A DNA stretch of 8,139 nucleotides, from contig UROM01000080.1 of NCBI GenBank assembly GCA_900549455.1, positions 1 to 8,139 on the forward strand, in the 5' to 3' direction. The notes under the pieces were generated by a model. The model was given only the letters and a program-made list of their open reading frames with translations, was not told the DNA's origin and searched no databases. Position 1 is the stretch's first letter; every line of letters begins with the position of its first letter. This document shows positions 1 through 5,778 of the stretch, piece after piece. Position numbers and translations under genes: made by a program. Source of the stretch: an uncultured Collinsella sp. GTDB taxonomy: Bacteria > Actinomycetota > Coriobacteriia > Coriobacteriales > Coriobacteriaceae.

Positions 1-48
1 CGAGATGCTCAGGAGTCTCGTGGGCTCGGAGATGTGTATAAGAGACAG
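1..48 (+). other. Illumina P7 / Nextera adapter left at the contig end (not genomic)
   Basis: Positions 1-6 (CGAGAT) match the 3' end of the Illumina P7 primer. Positions 7-14 (GCTCAGGA) have the length and place of an i7 index, and from memory match the adapter form of Nextera index N704. Positions 15-48 are the Nextera read-2 transposase adapter, beginning GTCTCGTGGGCTCGG and ending in the 19-base Tn5 mosaic end AGATGTGTATAAGAGACAG (30-48). The order P7 tail, index, adapter, mosaic end, insert is exactly that of a sequencing library molecule. True genomic sequence therefore begins at 49. This part should be trimmed and nothing in it interpreted biologically. Confidence 0.98.
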
Positions 49-353
49 ACCAGGAAGACCGCGCCGCCCAGGCTGATGGGCACCGAGATGATCAGGGTGA
101 TCAGCAGCAGATAGAACGAGTCGAACAGCTGATAGAGCACGCCGCCCTGGGTTCCGTTGGCACGCGCGGGCTGCGTGAGGAAGCCCGGCTGGAACAGCGT
201 CGAGATGCCCTCGAACAGGATATAGGCCACCATGGAAATGACGACGAGCATGACGATGGCGACGATCGCCGTCAACACGCCCGTGGCGATGCGGTCCTGT
301 TTTTGGACACGCCCGAGTCTCGCCTCGTCGATATGGATGCGCGTGCTAGCCAC
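49..353 (-). CDS. pstA: Phosphate ABC transporter permease PstA, N-terminal part only
   Basis: This is the second membrane subunit of the PstSCAB high-affinity phosphate importer. Only about 101 residues remain of a protein usually near 290, because the contig ends at 49. A cytoplasmic N-terminus (about residues 1-22) precedes a first membrane helix (about 24-46, VLTAIVAIVMLVVISMVAYI). An extracytoplasmic stretch follows, then the beginning of a second helix (SFYLLLITLIISVPISLGGA). The chosen start is GTG at 353, which overlaps the pstC stop (348-346) by 8 bases and has an AAGGGGG ribosome binding site about 9 bases upstream. A TTG at 377 in the same frame would add eight residues and is less likely. 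Order after pstS-pstC and the translational overlap support the identity. The signature permease loop lies in the missing part. Reading on into the adapter gives a false chimeric C-terminus. Confidence 0.88.
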
Positions 354-1254
354 GAGCCTTCGCCCCCTTGCGTCCAATGAGATGGATAATCAGGATGAAG
401 ATGAGGCTCATGCCCATCAGCAGCAGACCGAGCGCCCACAGAACGTCGTCCTGGGCTGAGCCCTCGGCATAGACCGCCATAGACGTGGTGAGCGTGGTGG
501 TGATGGTGGACGCCGGCGACAGCAGCGACGTCGGCATGGCCTCGATGCCGCCGATAACCATGCGCACGGCGAGCGTCTCGCCAAAGGCGCGGGTCATGCC
601 AAGGATGACCGCGGTCATGAGCGAAGGCATGGCGCTCTTGAGCACCACGTGCCAGATGGTCTGCCAGCGGGTATAGCCCAGCGCGAGCGAGCCCTGGCGG
701 TAGCTGTCGGGCACGGCGCGCAGGCCATCGACCAAAAGCGTGGTCATCGTAGGCAGGATCATAACGGCCAGCACGATGGCGCCGGGCAGGATACCCAGGC
801 CCGTGCTCACGTGGAAAACGCTCTTCATGAGGCCGACGACCACGTGAAAACCGATGAGGCCAAAGACGACCGAGGGAATACCGGTCAAAAGCTCAATAAG
901 CGGCTGAAAGATCTTAGAGCCAAACTTAGGCTGGATCTCGACCGCGAAGATGGAAGAGCCGATGGCGATGGGCAGCGCGATGAGCGTGGAGAGCACCATG
1001 ACCGCAAACGAGGTGACGATCAGGGGCAGGGCGCCGGTGTAGGGCAGCCCGCTTTCGGCCGTGTTGGCCAGGTCCCACTTGGTGCCGGTGAAGAACTCAA
1101 CGACCGAAACGCCGTCCTTGACAAAAGCCGAGAGACCCTTTTGGGCGACCATAAAGATGAGTGCGGCAACGACAAGCGTCACGAGCGCTACGCACGCACC
1201 CGTGACGCCCAGGCCCACGTTCTCAAGGTCGCGCTTTGGCAGCTGTTTTGCCAT
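346..1254 (-). CDS. pstC: Phosphate ABC transporter permease PstC
   Basis: A 302-residue integral membrane subunit of the Pst importer, which pairs with PstA to form the phosphate channel in the cytoplasmic membrane. Hydrophobic helices are visible at about residues 15-37, 76-105, 119-145, 153-175, 210-235 and 272-293, giving the six-helix pattern of PstC. The binding-protein-dependent permease (EAA) loop that contacts the ATPase lies at about 184-230: SYRQGSLALGYTRWQTIW, then the MPSLMTAVILGMTRAFGETLAV stretch with the RAFGET signature at 222-227. Length is normal for the family. The start is ATG at 1254, preceded by GGAAAGG six bases upstream and lying 25 bases after pstS. The 3' end overlaps pstA. 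The charged tail RKGAKARG fits a cytoplasmic C-terminus. Transcription is most likely from the promoter upstream of pstS. Confidence 0.95.
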   Translation of the reverse strand: MAKQLPKRDLENVGLGVTGACVALVTLVVAALIFMVAQKGLSAFVKDGVSVVEFFTGTKWDLANTAESGLPYTGALPLIVTSFAVMVLSTLIALPIAIGSSIFAVEIQPKFGSKIFQPLIELLTGIPSVVFGLIGFHVVVGLMKSVFHVSTGLGILPGAIVLAVMILPTMTTLLVDGLRAVPDSYRQGSLALGYTRWQTIWHVVLKSAMPSLMTAVILGMTRAFGETLAVRMVIGGIEAMPTSLLSPASTITTTLTTSMAVYAEGSAQDDVLWALGLLLMGMSLIFILIIHLIGRKGAKARG

Positions 1255-1279
1255 TGCAAACCTTTCCGGGGGCGATTAC

Positions 1280-2218
1280 CTATTTAGCGGAGACCTTGCC
1301 GCTGGCGTCCTTGACGACCTTCATGGCAGAGACGGGGATAAAGCCCTGCTCCTCGACAAGTTTGCCCTGGACGTCGTCGGAAAGCATAAAGTCCAGGAAG
1401 GCCTTGGTGGCCTCGTCAGCGTCCTTGGCGCAGTACATGTGCTCGGTAGCCCAGATCTTGAAGGAGTCGTCGGTGACATTCTTGCTCTTGGGCTCGACAC
1501 CCTCGACCTTGACGGCGTTGAACTTGGAATCGTCAAAGTGCGAGAAGTCGAGGTAGGAGATGGCGTTGTCGGTGCTGCCCATCTGAGTCTGAACGTCGCC
1601 GGACTTGTCGAGCTCGGCGTCGCCCTTAAAGTCGACAGCCTCGTCGCCAAAGACGGCAGCCTCGAAGGTGGCGCGAGTGCCGGAGCCGGCCTTGCGGTTG
1701 AGAACGACGATGGTGGCGTCGTCGCCGCCGACCTCCTTCCAGTTGGTGATCTGGCCGGAGAAGATGCCCTTGAGCTGCTCGAGGGACAGGTCGTCGACCG
1801 TCACGTTCTTGGAGACGACGGGACCCATGCCCACGACAGCAACCTCATGGTCGACGAGGTTCTTGACCTGGTCGACCTCGAGCTTGGTCTCGGCGAAGAC
1901 GTCGGAATTACCGATGGTAACGGTGCCGGCGGCGACAGCGGTCAGGCCCTTGCCCGAACCGTTGCCCGAGCCGGAGACGGAGACGTCCGGGTTGGCATCC
2001 ATGAACTTCTCGGCAGCGGCCTCGACGAGAGCCTGGAACGAGGAGGCGCCGTCGTAGGTCACCTCGCCGGAGACAGACTCGGCAGCAGCGGCGCTACCCT
2101 TGTCGGTGGCGCTAGAAGCGCCTGCGCCACCGCAGCCAACAAGACCGAGTCCGACGATGCTGGCAAGACCACCAGCGAGGCCGAGAAACTGACGACGAGA
2201 ATAAGCCTGATCGAGCAT
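1280..2218 (-). CDS. pstS: Phosphate-binding lipoprotein PstS with Tat-type signal
   Basis: A 312-residue extracellular phosphate-binding protein that delivers phosphate to PstCA. The N-terminus carries a twin-arginine motif, YSRRQFLGL (RR at 8-9), a hydrophobic stretch, and the lipobox LVGC with acylated Cys29. It is therefore probably exported folded by Tat and anchored as a lipoprotein. Family features are the opening GEVTYDGASSF (about 51), the glycine/serine-rich phosphate loop GSGNGSGKGL (about 83-92), IGNSD (about 102) and RKAGSGTR (about 175-182), which matches the conserved SGT-containing anion-binding segment. The start is ATG at 2218, chosen because GAAAGGA lies about six bases upstream and the signal peptide begins properly there. 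In-frame starts further upstream would place an unlikely charged leader before it. First gene of the pst operon, 25 bases before pstC. Phosphate-starvation control is expected from the family. Confidence 0.95.
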   Translation of the reverse strand: MLDQAYSRRQFLGLAGGLASIVGLGLVGCGGAGASSATDKGSAAAAESVSGEVTYDGASSFQALVEAAAEKFMDANPDVSVSGSGNGSGKGLTAVAAGTVTIGNSDVFAETKLEVDQVKNLVDHEVAVVGMGPVVSKNVTVDDLSLEQLKGIFSGQITNWKEVGGDDATIVVLNRKAGSGTRATFEAAVFGDEAVDFKGDAELDKSGDVQTQMGSTDNAISYLDFSHFDDSKFNAVKVEGVEPKSKNVTDDSFKIWATEHMYCAKDADEATKAFLDFMLSDDVQGKLVEEQGFIPVSAMKVVKDASGKVSAK

Positions 2219-2243
2219 GATCTTCCTTTCATACATGCGACTC

Positions 2244-2260
2244 GCGGGCACCCTGCCCGC
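2244..2260 (-). promoter_or_regulatory. GC-rich hairpin in the pstS leader
   Basis: Perfect 7-bp inverted repeat GCGGGCA / TGCCCGC with a 3-base loop, ending 25 bases upstream of the pstS start codon and just upstream of its ribosome binding site. No T-run follows on the minus strand, so it is not a terminator. It could be an mRNA 5' stability or initiation-control hairpin, or chance in GC-rich DNA. Similar hairpins precede the dipeptidase and LOG genes at almost the same distance. Confidence 0.35.
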
Positions 2261-2363
2261 TTTACTGTTTGGAAAGATACGGCCCCGACCGGGCATCGCC
2301 CGCGCCAACTACGGTTTCTTACGGGCATCTGATAGACCCTTACCGCAAGCGCGACTCGGCTTT

Positions 2364-2380
2364 ACAAACGAATAACAAAC
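2364..2380 (-). promoter_or_regulatory. Candidate PHO-box-like direct repeat upstream of pstS
   Basis: On the minus strand the hexamer GTTTGT occurs twice in the same orientation (2380-2375 and 2369-2364), with starts exactly 11 bases apart, about 150 bases upstream of pstS. PhoP-type response regulators bind direct repeats spaced 11 bp apart in pst promoters of Gram-positive bacteria, so place and spacing fit. The repeat is short, only two units are seen, and no convincing -35/-10 pair lies next to it: TATCAG at 2334-2329 is the nearest -10-like string. This is a suggestion only. Confidence 0.28.
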
Positions 2381-2414
2381 CCGCCGCCAAGCATGGCCCG
2401 CCTTTTACACCAAT

Positions 2415-2491
2415 AAAAACAAAGTTGCGGTGAAATAGTTCCTGTTTGGCTGTCAGGCAGCCGATTCTAGGAACTATTCCACCGCAACTTA
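2415..2491 (-). terminator. Element A: long structured hairpin, probable terminator of the dipeptidase transcript
   Basis: Two 22-base arms (2422-2443 and 2469-2490) pair along their full length. The only mismatch, A2433 opposite C2479, becomes a G-U pair in the minus-strand RNA. Inside the loop is a second small stem, GGCTG (2448-2452) with CAGCC (2458-2462). Reading the minus strand, the 3' arm runs into TTTGTTTTTATT, the U-rich tail of an intrinsic terminator, starting just 22 bases after the dipeptidase stop codon (2513). The minus strand begins TCTAAGTTGCGGTGGAATAG, identical over 20 bases to element B at 5699-5766. It thus seems to be a member of a dispersed repeat family that serves here as a terminator and insulates pstS from upstream transcription. 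Confidence 0.75.
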
Positions 2492-2512
2492 GATTGGCAA
2501 AACGCCGCAACC

Positions 2513-3949
2513 TTAAAGCTCGAGCTCGTTGAGCCTTAAGATCGCAACAATATAGATCTTGAGCGCTTGCTTGAGCTGCTCCTCGTTAGCGCACTCGTTG
2601 GGGCCGTGCATCTGGCCGCCCCATGCGGGCAGCTCCAGGCCGGTCTCCTCGGGGCCAAACGACACGGCGCGGGCAAAGTTGCGCGCGTACGTGCCACCGC
2701 CCATGGCGAAGGGCTCGGCATGCTTACCCGTAAACTCGTTATAGGTGTCAATCAGCGCCTTCACGGCCGGATCGTCGGCAGACACCGAGAACGGCACCTT
2801 GGCACGACCCACACGGTACGTCACGCCAAAGCGCCCCACGAGCGGTTCGAGTTGCTCGCAAATGGTATCGGCACTGGTGCTATCGGGGAAGCGCACGTCG
2901 ATGACCTGCTCAATATGCCCATCCGCCACGCGGATGACGCCGGGGTTGCAGGTGAGCGGACCAAACGCGGGGCTCGTCGCGTCGATACCCAGGCCGCGGC
3001 CATAGGCGTCCGCGTGCACAAAGGCCAGAAACTTGACAAACTCATGCTCGGCAGGCGTCAGCAGGCGCTCGTCACGGGCACCAAACGCGTCCTCGGCCTC
3101 GCGCAGGTACGTCACGATCAGGCCGACGGCATTGATCGTTCCCTCGGGCATCGAGGCATGACCGCCAATGCCGTGGGCAAAAATCTGCGTATGGCCGTTA
3201 TCGAGCGCCGTAATCTTCAGGCGGTCGACGTTCTCGACCGGGGCAGGCAGTTCATCGGCGGCAATCGCAAGCTCACAGATAGACTGCGACGGGATAGCGT
3301 TGCTCGCCTCGGCACCGCTCCACGATACGATGCGCCCGCCATCGATCTTGGGGCTCACAAACGTCGCCCCAAACTGGCCCTTCTCGGCATTGCAGACCGG
3401 GAACTCGGCATCGGGCGTAAACAAAAAGTCGGGGTCTGCGTGGTTCTCCAGATAATGGTGAACGTCGGACATGCCCACTTCCTCATCGCAGCCCAGCAGC
3501 GCGCGGAAGGTATAGCGCGGCACAATGCCGTGCTTGAGCAGGTACGCGCCGGCGTAGAGCGACAACACTGCCGGGCCCTTGTCGTCGATCACGCCGCGGC
3601 CGAGCAGCCAGCCCTCGCGACGCTCCATCGCAAACGGGTCGGTGTTCCAGCCGGGGCTTGCGGGCACCACGTCCACATGGCAGATGGTCGCGAGTTGCTT
3701 ATCGCCGCGGCCCGGAATATCGGCAATGCCCACATAGCCCTCGTCATCGCTCGTCTGGTAGCCGAGCTTTTGTGCAATGCCGAGCGCGCAATCGAGCGCA
3801 TCACGGACCGGGCGGCCAAACGGCGCACCGGGCTCCGCACCGGCAGCAACGGCCACAGACGGATAGCTCACCAGCTGCTCGATATCGGCGACGACATCCT
3901 CCCAGACCTCGTCGACATACTCGGCAACGCTCTGCTCCACCTGATTCAT
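2513..3949 (-). CDS. pepV: M20 family metallodipeptidase, PepV/Sapep-like
   Basis: A 478-residue cytoplasmic enzyme of the M20 metallopeptidase family, closest by motif and length to the PepV / Sapep dipeptidases of Gram-positive bacteria (about 470 residues), which hydrolyse dipeptides using two metal ions. Visible motifs: CHVDVVPASPGWNTDPF with metal ligand His91 and Asp93; GRGVIDDKGP with bridging Asp122; LGCDEEVG with catalytic Glu156 and metal ligand Glu157; FTPDAEFP with Asp180; and near the C-terminus GGQMHGPNE with His448. The middle part (about 195-360) would be the lid/dimerisation domain. The glycine-rich MGGGTYARNFARAVSFGP corresponds to the conserved substrate-binding segment. 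No signal peptide is seen. The start is ATG at 3949 with a near-ideal AAGGAGG six bases upstream. It follows the HAD phosphatase by 54 bases and is probably co-transcribed; element A ends the unit. The family is certain; exact substrate specificity is not. Confidence 0.9.
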   Translation of the reverse strand: MNQVEQSVAEYVDEVWEDVVADIEQLVSYPSVAVAAGAEPGAPFGRPVRDALDCALGIAQKLGYQTSDDEGYVGIADIPGRGDKQLATICHVDVVPASPGWNTDPFAMERREGWLLGRGVIDDKGPAVLSLYAGAYLLKHGIVPRYTFRALLGCDEEVGMSDVHHYLENHADPDFLFTPDAEFPVCNAEKGQFGATFVSPKIDGGRIVSWSGAEASNAIPSQSICELAIAADELPAPVENVDRLKITALDNGHTQIFAHGIGGHASMPEGTINAVGLIVTYLREAEDAFGARDERLLTPAEHEFVKFLAFVHADAYGRGLGIDATSPAFGPLTCNPGVIRVADGHIEQVIDVRFPDSTSADTICEQLEPLVGRFGVTYRVGRAKVPFSVSADDPAVKALIDTYNEFTGKHAEPFAMGGGTYARNFARAVSFGPEETGLELPAWGGQMHGPNECANEEQLKQALKIYIVAILRLNELEL

Positions 3950-3968
3950 GGACGACCTCCTTACCAAT

Positions 3969-3992
3969 GAGAAGCGGGCACGCCCGCCCCTC
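3969..3992 (-). promoter_or_regulatory. Hairpin between the HAD gene and the dipeptidase gene
   Basis: Arms 3969-3979 and 3982-3992 pair over up to 11 bp in the minus-strand RNA, with a very short GC-flanked loop. Two positions that are A-C mismatches in the plus strand become G-U pairs in the minus RNA, so the structure fits the transcribed strand. The core is GCGGGC/GCCCGC. It is followed by the AAGGAGG ribosome binding site rather than a T-run, so it may set mRNA stability or translation of the second gene, not termination. Confidence 0.4.
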
Positions 3993-4003
3993 ACATCACG
4001 TCA

Positions 4004-4666
4004 TTAGATAGCGAAGAGTTTAGCAAGCTCGGCCACCGAGTGCACCACCGCATCGGCACCCGCCGCCTCGTGCTCGCCCGGCGCCGCCGCGCCCGAATAG
4101 ATGCCAATGCACGGCACGCCCATCGCGTGCGCGCCCTCCACATCGTTAAAGCGATCGCCGATCATCACGGCATCGTCGGCCGTCGCGCCGAGCGCCGCCA
4201 GGGCATCGCGGACCGAATCGGCCTTGGTCTCGCGGCCCTGCGGCGGATTCATGCCAACCACCGCCTCAAACTGAGAAAGCCCGAGCTCACGCACCATGTC
4301 GATGCACTTGGCCTCCATGCGCGACGTCGCCACGGCCATACGCTTGCCTTGGGCGACCAACCCATCCAGCAGCTCGGGGATCCCATCGAACACGGGGTAC
4401 TCCTCCGGTCCCAGTTCATCAAAAAAGGCGCGATACTCGTCGGCCACCACCAGCGACTCCTCGCGGGAAAAGCCGTAAAAGTCGTAAAAGCTCTTCCACA
4501 GGGGCGGCCCGATCATGCGGCGCAGGTCACCCATCTGCGCCTCCGAAAACCCGCGCGCAGCCAGCGCCTTGCGCGTCGAGGTCATCACCGCCCGACCCGT
4601 ATCTGCCACCGTGCCGTCGAAATCGAACAGCACGACCGGCCGCCTACATATCTCCAGTGCCTCCAT
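4004..4666 (-). CDS. HAD-superfamily phosphatase, phosphoglycolate-phosphatase-like
   Basis: A soluble phosphate-ester hydrolase of about 220 residues, a usual size for the HAD_2 / Gph-like group. Motif I is DFDGT, with nucleophile Asp15 and acid-base Asp17. Motif II is VATS at 112-115. The motif III lysine is probably Lys148 (in RETKADS). Motif IV is IGDRFND with Asp171 and Asp175 for magnesium. The helical cap lies between residues about 20 and 95. The substrate cannot be told from sequence; phosphoglycolate, sugar phosphates or nucleotides are all possible. The start is ATG at 4666, with GAGGA about seven bases upstream. ATG 4672 (two residues longer, poorly spaced site) and GTG 4699 are alternatives. 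It is the first gene of a likely two-gene unit with the dipeptidase and diverges from degV. Confidence 0.88.
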   Translation of the reverse strand: MEALEICRRPVVLFDFDGTVADTGRAVMTSTRKALAARGFSEAQMGDLRRMIGPPLWKSFYDFYGFSREESLVVADEYRAFFDELGPEEYPVFDGIPELLDGLVAQGKRMAVATSRMEAKCIDMVRELGLSQFEAVVGMNPPQGRETKADSVRDALAALGATADDAVMIGDRFNDVEGAHAMGVPCIGIYSGAAAPGEHEAAGADAVVHSVAELAKLFAI

Positions 4667-4714
4667 CGGCATTCCTCTTCCCCAGTTGACGATTTCCACA
4701 CCGACACTTCAAAC

Positions 4715-4736
4715 TGTTGACTATTCAACAATTGAA
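4715..4736. promoter_or_regulatory. Overlapping palindromes in the HAD/degV divergent region
   Basis: TGTTGA-CTAT-TCAACA (4715-4730) is a perfect 6-bp inverted repeat. It overlaps TTCAA-CAA-TTGAA (4724-4736), a perfect 5-bp inverted repeat. They lie in an AT-rich island in otherwise GC-rich DNA, between two divergent genes, where an operator or a pair of promoters would be expected. No regulator gene is next to it, so the bound protein, if any, is unknown. Confidence 0.3.
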
Positions 4737-4760
4737 CCTAGTAATGTGGAACGACTCTAC

Positions 4761-4766
4761 TATACT
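4761..4766 (+). promoter_or_regulatory. Candidate -10 element for degV
   Basis: TATACT matches the TATAAT consensus at five of six positions, 56 bases upstream of the degV start codon. No good -35 lies at 16-18 bases; TTGAAC at 4732-4737 is 23 bases away, which is too far. The leader from here would contain a 5-bp hairpin closed by a GCAA tetraloop (4791-4804). Confidence 0.35.
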
Positions 4767-4822
4767 TGTCGCACTTTGCTCTCAGAAGGCGGCGCGCAAG
4801 CGCCCCAACGAAAGGTGCAATT

Positions 4823-5683
4823 ATGTCTTTTGCCATCATAACCGACTCCACGTCGGACATCTCCCCCGCCCGCGCCCAAGAGCTCGGCATTTACGTGATT
4901 CCACTGCATGTGATTATCGAGGGTGAGGACCTGCTCGACCAAGTGCAGATTACCGCCGAGGAATACGTCGCGCGCATGGCCGGTTCCGAGCAACTGCCGC
5001 ACACCTCGCAGCCGAGCGCCGGCGAGTTCAAGGCACTCTTTGACCGCGTGCGCGCCGACGGCCACGACAGCGCCATCTTTATCTCGCTGTGCAGTGAGTG
5101 GTCTGCCTGCTACGCCAACGCGTGCCAGGTTGCCGATACCCACGAGCTCGACGTGCGCTGCATCGACTCGCGCACCGGCTCGGGTGCCGAGGGCCTGTTG
5201 GTGGAGTACGCGCTGGCCATGCGCGAGGACGGCCGCAGCCTGGACGAGACCGAGGCGCAGATCCGCGCGACACTGCCCGACGCCCACCTGCTGCTGATTC
5301 CCCGCACGCTCGAGAACCTCGTTAAGAACGGTCGCGCGCCCAAACTCGCCGGCCAGCTCACGCAGATGCTCAACATTCGCCTGGCCGTTTCGCCGGAGTG
5401 GAAATCGGGCGAGATCAAGGCCATCAAAAAGGGCCGCGGCGCCAAGCGCATCGTTGCCAACACCATGGCCGATTGCCTCGCATTTTTGGCCGAGCATCCG
5501 AGCTCCAGTGTGCGCGTGCTCACGACCGGCGCCGCCGAGGAGCAGGAGCTCGTCAGCCAAGCGCTCGCAGGCCAGAATTACGTGGACGCCGGCACCGGCC
5601 CCATCGGCTGCACCATCGCCACCCACGTAGGCGTCGACGCCATCGCCATCAGCTACTGCCCCCGCTACCAGCCCATCCACTAG
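4823..5683 (+). CDS. DegV family protein, fatty-acid-binding (FakB-like)
   Basis: A 286-residue cytoplasmic protein of the DegV family, the usual length. DegV/FakB proteins bind a fatty acid and present it to the FakA kinase to make acyl phosphate for phospholipid synthesis. Visible signatures: N-terminal IITDSTSDI (5-13), the ligand segment TSQPS (61-65) with Thr61, CIDSRTGS (113-120), and LENLVKNGRAPKLAGQL with its NGR element (about 163-179) leading to LNIRLAVSPEWKSGEIK. The usual LSGTY motif is here WSACY (93-97): the serine (Ser94) is kept but Gly-Thr is replaced by Ala-Cys. The start is ATG at 4823, where the family N-terminus begins and an AAAGGT ribosome binding site lies seven bases upstream. 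An in-frame upstream start at 4766 is rejected. It is a monocistronic plus-strand gene ended by the 5779-5840 hairpin. No fakA is in the window, so fatty-acid binding is family inference. Confidence 0.92.
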   Translation: MSFAIITDSTSDISPARAQELGIYVIPLHVIIEGEDLLDQVQITAEEYVARMAGSEQLPHTSQPSAGEFKALFDRVRADGHDSAIFISLCSEWSACYANACQVADTHELDVRCIDSRTGSGAEGLLVEYALAMREDGRSLDETEAQIRATLPDAHLLLIPRTLENLVKNGRAPKLAGQLTQMLNIRLAVSPEWKSGEIKAIKKGRGAKRIVANTMADCLAFLAEHPSSSVRVLTTGAAEEQELVSQALAGQNYVDAGTGPIGCTIATHVGVDAIAISYCPRYQPIH

Positions 5684-5696
5684 GGGCACCTTTACC

Positions 5697-5766
5697 ACTT
5701 GCGGTGAAATAGAGACTGTTTTTGGCTCATCAGCCGCAAATCAATCCCTATTCCACCGCAACTTAG
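5697..5766 (-). repeat. Element B: second copy of the element A hairpin family
   Basis: Arms 5699-5718 and 5742-5761 pair over 20 bp. Three mismatched positions become G-U pairs in the minus-strand RNA. An inner stem, GGCT (5724-5727) with AGCC (5732-5735), sits in the loop, preceded on the plus strand by CTGTTTTT (element A has CTGTTT). The minus strand starts TCTAAGTTGCGGTGGAATAG, the same 20 bases as element A, and both share CTATTTCACCGCAA in the 3' arm. The middle of the stem differs but stays paired. Unlike element A, no T-run follows on either strand, so here it is not an obvious terminator. It lies in the convergent space between degV and the LOG gene. Confidence 0.7.
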
Positions 5767-5778
5767 AAGCAGTTCATT

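Noticed and set aside
30..48. Tn5 mosaic end as a sign of a natural transposon
   Set aside because: It is preceded by the Illumina P7 tail, index and adapter, so it is a library artefact.
354..377. TTG start for pstA at 377
   Set aside because: It would lengthen the overlap with pstC to 32 bases and lacks a better ribosome binding site; GTG 353 has a purine-rich site at proper spacing.
1061..2332. Long plus-strand open frame opposite pstS and the start of pstC
   Set aside because: It is antisense to well-supported pst genes; its protein is low-complexity, rich in Gly, Asp, Val and Leu, with no recognisable domain. GC-rich codon use produces such shadow frames.
2567..3970. 467-codon plus-strand open frame opposite the dipeptidase gene
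   Set aside because: The minus-strand frame carries every M20 catalytic motif and a strong ribosome binding site; the plus frame has Arg/His-rich composition typical of a shadow.
4760..5698. Minus-strand open frame opposite degV
   Set aside because: The plus frame encodes the DegV signatures; the minus frame is a Gly/Ala/Val/Arg-rich mirror without motifs and would run across the terminal region of degV.
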